Shown: piece by piece, positions 60,804 to 64,000 of the stretch
Layout of the letters: every line of letters begins with the position of its first letter
Numbering within the stretch: the stretch's first letter is position 1
Notes under the pieces: model-generated
Database searches by the model: none
The model's input: the letters and a program-made list of their open reading frames with translations, nothing else
Told to the model about the DNA's origin: nothing
NCBI GenBank assembly: GCA_964496125.1
Contig: CAZBXE010000005.1
Location: 1-64,000 of the forward strand
Reading direction: 5' to 3'
Origin: CAZBXE01 sp964496125
GTDB taxonomy: Bacteria > Chlamydiota > Chlamydiia > Chlamydiales > CAZBXE01
Length of the DNA: 64,000 nucleotides
Position numbers and translations under genes: made by a program

Positions 60804-62473
60804 AATGTCTTTCCCTCGATCATTAAGAGATGTTCAACAATAGGTCCAAGCGAAAGAAGTGGCAGAAAGGTAAGAGCTCCTACAAGAAGGATGATTGCAG
60901 TGAGTAGGCCCACGAAGAGAGGGGTGCTCGTTGAAAAGGTGCCGATGGAGGGGGGAATGGCTTTTTTCTTGGCGAGAAAGCCTCCTATTGCAAGGCTTGG
61001 CAAGACAATGGACACCCGACCTAGAATCATAATTGCTCCAAGAAGAAGATTGAAGTAGGGAGTATCGGCTTGTAAGCTTGCAAAACCGCTTCCATTGTTT
61101 GCTGCTGCAGAAGATATAGCATATGCAATCTCTGTAAGGCCGTGAGGGCCTTTATTGCTGATGCTCGATAAGGGGCCGCTGAGAAGGCAAGAGAAGCTTG
61201 TACCGATAAGAATCATTGCTGGAGGCAAAAGGATGGCAAGCATAACATAGCGCATCTCTTCCTTTTCGATCTTTTTCCCCATGTACTCAGGGGTTCTTCC
61301 TACCATAAGGCCAGAAAGAAAAACAGTAAGAAAGATATACATGATCATGCTACAAAGTCCAACGCCAGCGCCCCCGAATAAACACTCGCCGAGCATCATG
61401 TTTAGTAAGGCAACACCTCCGGTAAGAGGGGAAAGAGAGGAGAGCATTCCATTTACCGAACCGTTTGCGCTTGCTGTTGTGGTTACAGACCAAAGCAAGG
61501 TTTTTCCGAGACCAAATCTTGTTTCGACTCCTTCAAAATGAGGATGCATCCACCACTCAGAGAAGAAGGAAATGGCAAGGCCTGCAAGGGTTAGAAAGAA
61601 CATGACGAAGGTAAGAATCCACGCGTGTTTGATAGATCCAACTGTCTTTCCATAGGCATAAACGCAGGAAGCAGGAATCAAAAGGATGGCAAGCTGTTCT
61701 AGAAAATTGGTAAAAAAGGTTGGGTTTTCAAAAGGGTGAGCGCTATTTGTGTTAAAGAAGCCTCCACCATTTGTGCCAAGCTGCTTGATGGCAACTTGGG
61801 AGGCAACAGGACCTAAAGGGATTGTCTGTTTTGTGTTTTCTAAGGTTGTGAGCTCAACATAAGGAGAAAAAGTCTGTATGACCCCTTCGCTGATCAGAAT
61901 CAGCGATAAGATGATTGCTAGGGGCAGCAGAAGATAGACCACTCCTTTGACAAGATCTGCCCAGAAATTTCCCACTGTGTTTGAAGTTTTATAGATGATA
62001 CCGCGTGTGAGTACTAGTAGGGCGCAAAGGCCGGTAGCTGCACTCAGAAAGTTTTGCACTGTGAGACCTACCATTTGAGTAAAATAACTAAGCGAGGTTT
62101 CTCCCGCATAGGATTGCCAGTTCGTATTTGTGGTAAAGCTAATAGCCGTATTGAGTGCTGTGTCCCAACGTATACCGGGAAATTTTTCGGGATTAAGAGG
62201 CAGAAGGAACTGTCCGATTTGAATGAAGAAGAGGAACAGAAGGCCTATGGCATTGAAAGCAACTAGGGCCTTTCCATACTCAATCCAGGTCATTTCCTTT
62301 TCAGGCGAAATTTTAGCAATAGCATAACTTGTTCGCTCTAACCATCCGAAGAGAGGGTGGAGGGGTGTCTGTTTCCCAAAGTAGATGTCGCTGATTTGAT
62401 TGCCGATTATGGGTATAAGAAGGAATAGGAGGGTAAAGAAAATAAAGAGAAGAGAAACATCACCAATAGGCAT
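60800..62473 (-). CDS. kdpA: K+-transporting ATPase, subunit A (channel-like)
   Basis: 557 residues with about ten helices and four selectivity-like loops (FTTNTNWQSYAGE, LGTNGGGFFNTNSAHPFENP, TTTASANGSVNGM, SSAAANNGSGF). Binds and translocates K+. Lies 3 bp after kdpF. Confidence 0.95.
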   Translation of the reverse strand: MPIGDVSLLFIFFTLLFLLIPIIGNQISDIYFGKQTPLHPLFGWLERTSYAIAKISPEKEMTWIEYGKALVAFNAIGLLFLFFIQIGQFLLPLNPEKFPGIRWDTALNTAISFTTNTNWQSYAGETSLSYFTQMVGLTVQNFLSAATGLCALLVLTRGIIYKTSNTVGNFWADLVKGVVYLLLPLAIILSLILISEGVIQTFSPYVELTTLENTKQTIPLGPVASQVAIKQLGTNGGGFFNTNSAHPFENPTFFTNFLEQLAILLIPASCVYAYGKTVGSIKHAWILTFVMFFLTLAGLAISFFSEWWMHPHFEGVETRFGLGKTLLWSVTTTASANGSVNGMLSSLSPLTGGVALLNMMLGECLFGGAGVGLCSMIMYIFLTVFLSGLMVGRTPEYMGKKIEKEEMRYVMLAILLPPAMILIGTSFSCLLSGPLSSISNKGPHGLTEIAYAISSAAANNGSGFASLQADTPYFNLLLGAIMILGRVSIVLPSLAIGGFLAKKKAIPPSIGTFSTSTPLFVGLLTAIILLVGALTFLPLLSLGPIVEHLLMIEGKTF

Positions 62474-62476
62474 AGG

Positions 62477-62566
62477 CTAAAACTTCTCCGGATAGATGAG
62501 GGCATAAACAAGATAGAGGAGTAAAAAAAGCGTAAGGATACCTCCTAATAGAAATTCAATCTGCAT
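62477..62566 (-). CDS. kdpF: KdpF, small stabilising subunit
   Basis: 29 residues: MQIEFLLGGILTLFLLLYLV, then YALIYPEKF. One membrane helix ending YPEKF, as in KdpF. ATG at 62566 after AGGTAAGC. Completes kdpFABC; kdpA follows within 3 bp. Confidence 0.85.
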   Translation of the reverse strand: MQIEFLLGGILTLFLLLYLVYALIYPEKF

Positions 62567-62780
62567 GCTTACCTGACTCCGGTCATTTTGTCCGCTAGCC
62601 GGAGTGTAGAGAAAGCTGCTTTTTTCGTGAAGAAGTTGCTTAGCTCTCTTCTTTTTTCCGAGATCAGACACCTATCACCTTCTGTTTTAAGTGGTTTTGT
62701 AAGTTTCTTCCTGGTGGTTGATGTCCAAAAGACTTTTTGTTGCAGTGTTTTTAAAATTATTTATTTGATATAATTGGGTC
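62567..62780. promoter_or_regulatory. Divergent control region upstream of kdpFABCD
   Basis: 214 bp between kdpF and the plus-strand unknown gene. A 7-bp stem ACTCCGG/CCGGAGT (62576-62605) lies just upstream of the kdpF ribosome site and could occlude it. The T-rich stretch 62734-62770 (ATTTATTTGATATAAT) is a plausible promoter for the right-edge gene. No KdpE-type site can be recognised. Confidence 0.4.
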
Positions 62781-64000
62781 ATGGAACCAAGTGCTAACGA
62801 AGTATCGCCATCTTCTTTCGTTTTAAGCGGTTTATCAGAAGGAAAGAGCTTGCGTAACATAGAACGAGAGCTCAACCCTGGAAAGAGTTCATTTTTGACA
62901 TCTCTTACAACTACAGAACTGGATAGGGCTAAGGCATTGGCGCGTATAATCATGGATGACGTAGAAAAACCTCGAGGGGAGCCTCTCGATAAGATGGTCT
63001 CTCAATACACCGAATGTTCTAAAGCGATTGAGGAATTAGCCAAAAAAGTACATAAAAGCAAAGAGGACCTGATTGGTAATAGACTTACAACTCGTCGCGA
63101 ACAGATTGATTCCTTGTTACAACAGACTTCGATGAAATATCTAAAAAAACAACAAGATTATTATGGTGTTGTTTTAAACAGTTCTCTAATGAAAGAAACT
63201 GAAAAATTAGAAGGAATGACTTTTAATAAAATTTTGCCTTTAGAATGTAAGATGATAGAACAATATCAAAAAAAACAGACTGATATTGAAAAATCTGAAA
63301 AATATCAACAAATTCGCGAAGAGGTTTCTTTTGCCAGCACGTTGGCAGAGAGGATGGGGAGTAACAAGAATCCTGCCAAATTAATTTTTGATCGTCTTAA
63401 ACAGATGAAACCTGGTGAACATCTTGCTATTCCTGGGGGTTTTTCTGGGTCACCAATGGGAGGGCATGCGGTGATGTATCTTGTCAAAAAGGAAAGTGGT
63501 GGTGAATTTAGTTTCACTGTAATTAATACAGGCGAGGGTATCGCACCGCATCATGAAAAAAAATCTAATAATCATTATTACGATTACAAAATTGCTGCTA
63601 TTCAAGAAGAGGACTTTACCGAACAATTTTGGACTCAATTGATGGATTTTAACATAGGTAATATAGACCCAAATGAACGTAATCCCATGGATTTGGTCTA
63701 TGCGCAGATTTCGACTTTAAAAGGTGTTCGTGTAACGGCAGACAATCAGGCTCAATTTGGAGGATTAGGAGTACGCAAGCCTCAAAATAAGGGTATCTGT
63801 GTCTACAAATCTTTTGCAGGTTATCTGAAAGAGCGTCTCGGTGACAAAGAATATCATCTCTACAAAATGCACAGACAAGATCGAGTAACAGAAATGCTCT
63901 TGGAAAGCAAGAAAGCTTTAGATGGAACAGGTCAACTTATTGATGAAAACTTAGATGACATGTTAAAAACAGGGGAAATTGTAAGAAATAAGCGAGAGGT
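62781..64000 (+). CDS. Large protein of unknown function, C-terminus beyond the right edge
   Basis: Open from ATG 62781 to the window end, at least 406 codons. A coiled, charged first half is followed by a compact domain: LAIPGGFSGSPMGGHAVMY, FSFTVINTGEGIAPHHEK and YDYKIAAIQEEDFTEQFW. The His-containing 'GGHAVMY' and 'NTGxG' strands recall papain-like or transglutaminase-like hydrolase folds of chlamydial secreted proteins, but no catalytic Cys can be assigned. No signal peptide. Recorded as unknown. Confidence 0.65.
   Translation, partial: MEPSANEVSPSSFVLSGLSEGKSLRNIERELNPGKSSFLTSLTTTELDRAKALARIIMDDVEKPRGEPLDKMVSQYTECSKAIEELAKKVHKSKEDLIGNRLTTRREQIDSLLQQTSMKYLKKQQDYYGVVLNSSLMKETEKLEGMTFNKILPLECKMIEQYQKKQTDIEKSEKYQQIREEVSFASTLAERMGSNKNPAKLIFDRLKQMKPGEHLAIPGGFSGSPMGGHAVMYLVKKESGGEFSFTVINTGEGIAPHHEKKSNNHYYDYKIAAIQEEDFTEQFWTQLMDFNIGNIDPNERNPMDLVYAQISTLKGVRVTADNQAQFGGLGVRKPQNKGICVYKSFAGYLKERLGDKEYHLYKMHRQDRVTEMLLESKKALDGTGQLIDENLDDMLKTGEIVRNKRE

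Noticed and set aside
63665..63680. GACCCAAATGAACG inside the right-edge gene, resembling an element end
   Set aside because: It encodes ordinary residues (DPNER) in an open frame and no partner arm exists.

Overview
The window is a stretch of chromosome from a member of the phylum Chlamydiae, most likely an amoeba- or invertebrate-associated 'environmental' chlamydia (order Parachlamydiales in the broad sense) rather than a Chlamydiaceae pathogen. Support comes from a CPAF-type secreted protease with its His/Ser/Glu triad, LL-diaminopimelate aminotransferase (DapL), a fused AroDE, the futalosine menaquinone genes, tandem OppA proteins, a TyrP-like permease, a Chlamydiae/Verrucomicrobia-type small basic protein, and eukaryote-like genes (two F-box proteins and a PPR-SMR relic). 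The genus cannot be fixed from sequence alone.

Layout. 1-5 kb is an AT-rich accessory region: an F-box/leucine-rich-repeat gene cut by the left edge, a second F-box gene bracketed by two inverted copies of a 172-bp nested-palindrome element, a frameshifted PPR-SMR pseudogene, then two CAT-anticodon tRNAs. 5-10 kb holds an alpha/beta hydrolase, PPi-dependent phosphofructokinase, an MFS permease, a D-Ala-D-Ala dipeptidase-like gene and an orphan MafI-like immunity gene. 10-19 kb is oligopeptide import: oppBCDF in one minus-strand unit and two oppA genes plus a PAP2-like gene in another, separated by a plus-strand gene of unknown function. A decayed papain-fold protease follows.

19.7-26 kb carries shikimate genes (aroDE-aroA-aroK), converging with menaquinone genes (mqnE-mqnA-menG) that use the chorismate end product. 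aroB and aroC are not here. 26-34 kb is a minus-strand run: small basic proteins, ybeY, a CBS/CNNM protein, rny, a DUF3604 protein, a beta-propeller glycosidase-like gene and a hydrolase. 34-42 kb has a lysine-rich unknown, two DUF502 paralogues, rnr and leuS. 42-52 kb has small unknowns, a PEBP protein, ribD (with palindromic element D at its 3' end), a TMEM14-type protein, the CPAF homologue, a KefB-like antiporter, a GT92-type glycosyltransferase, a TyrP-like permease and a tryptophan-rich YXWGXW-type protein. 52-55 kb is the DAP/lysine pathway (dapB-asd-dapL). 55-62.6 kb is a high-affinity K+ uptake operon, kdpFABC-kdpD, with no kdpE and a KdpD whose kinase core looks degraded. A large gene of unknown function runs off the right edge.

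The most unusual signal is the 172-bp element. Three full copies (1289-1460, 2978-3149, 42614-42785) have exactly the same length. Their stems change sequence between copies while pairing is kept, and the ends look like TA-flanked terminal inverted repeats. A decayed fourth copy lies near 10133-10255. No transposase, CRISPR array, rRNA or replication origin was seen.
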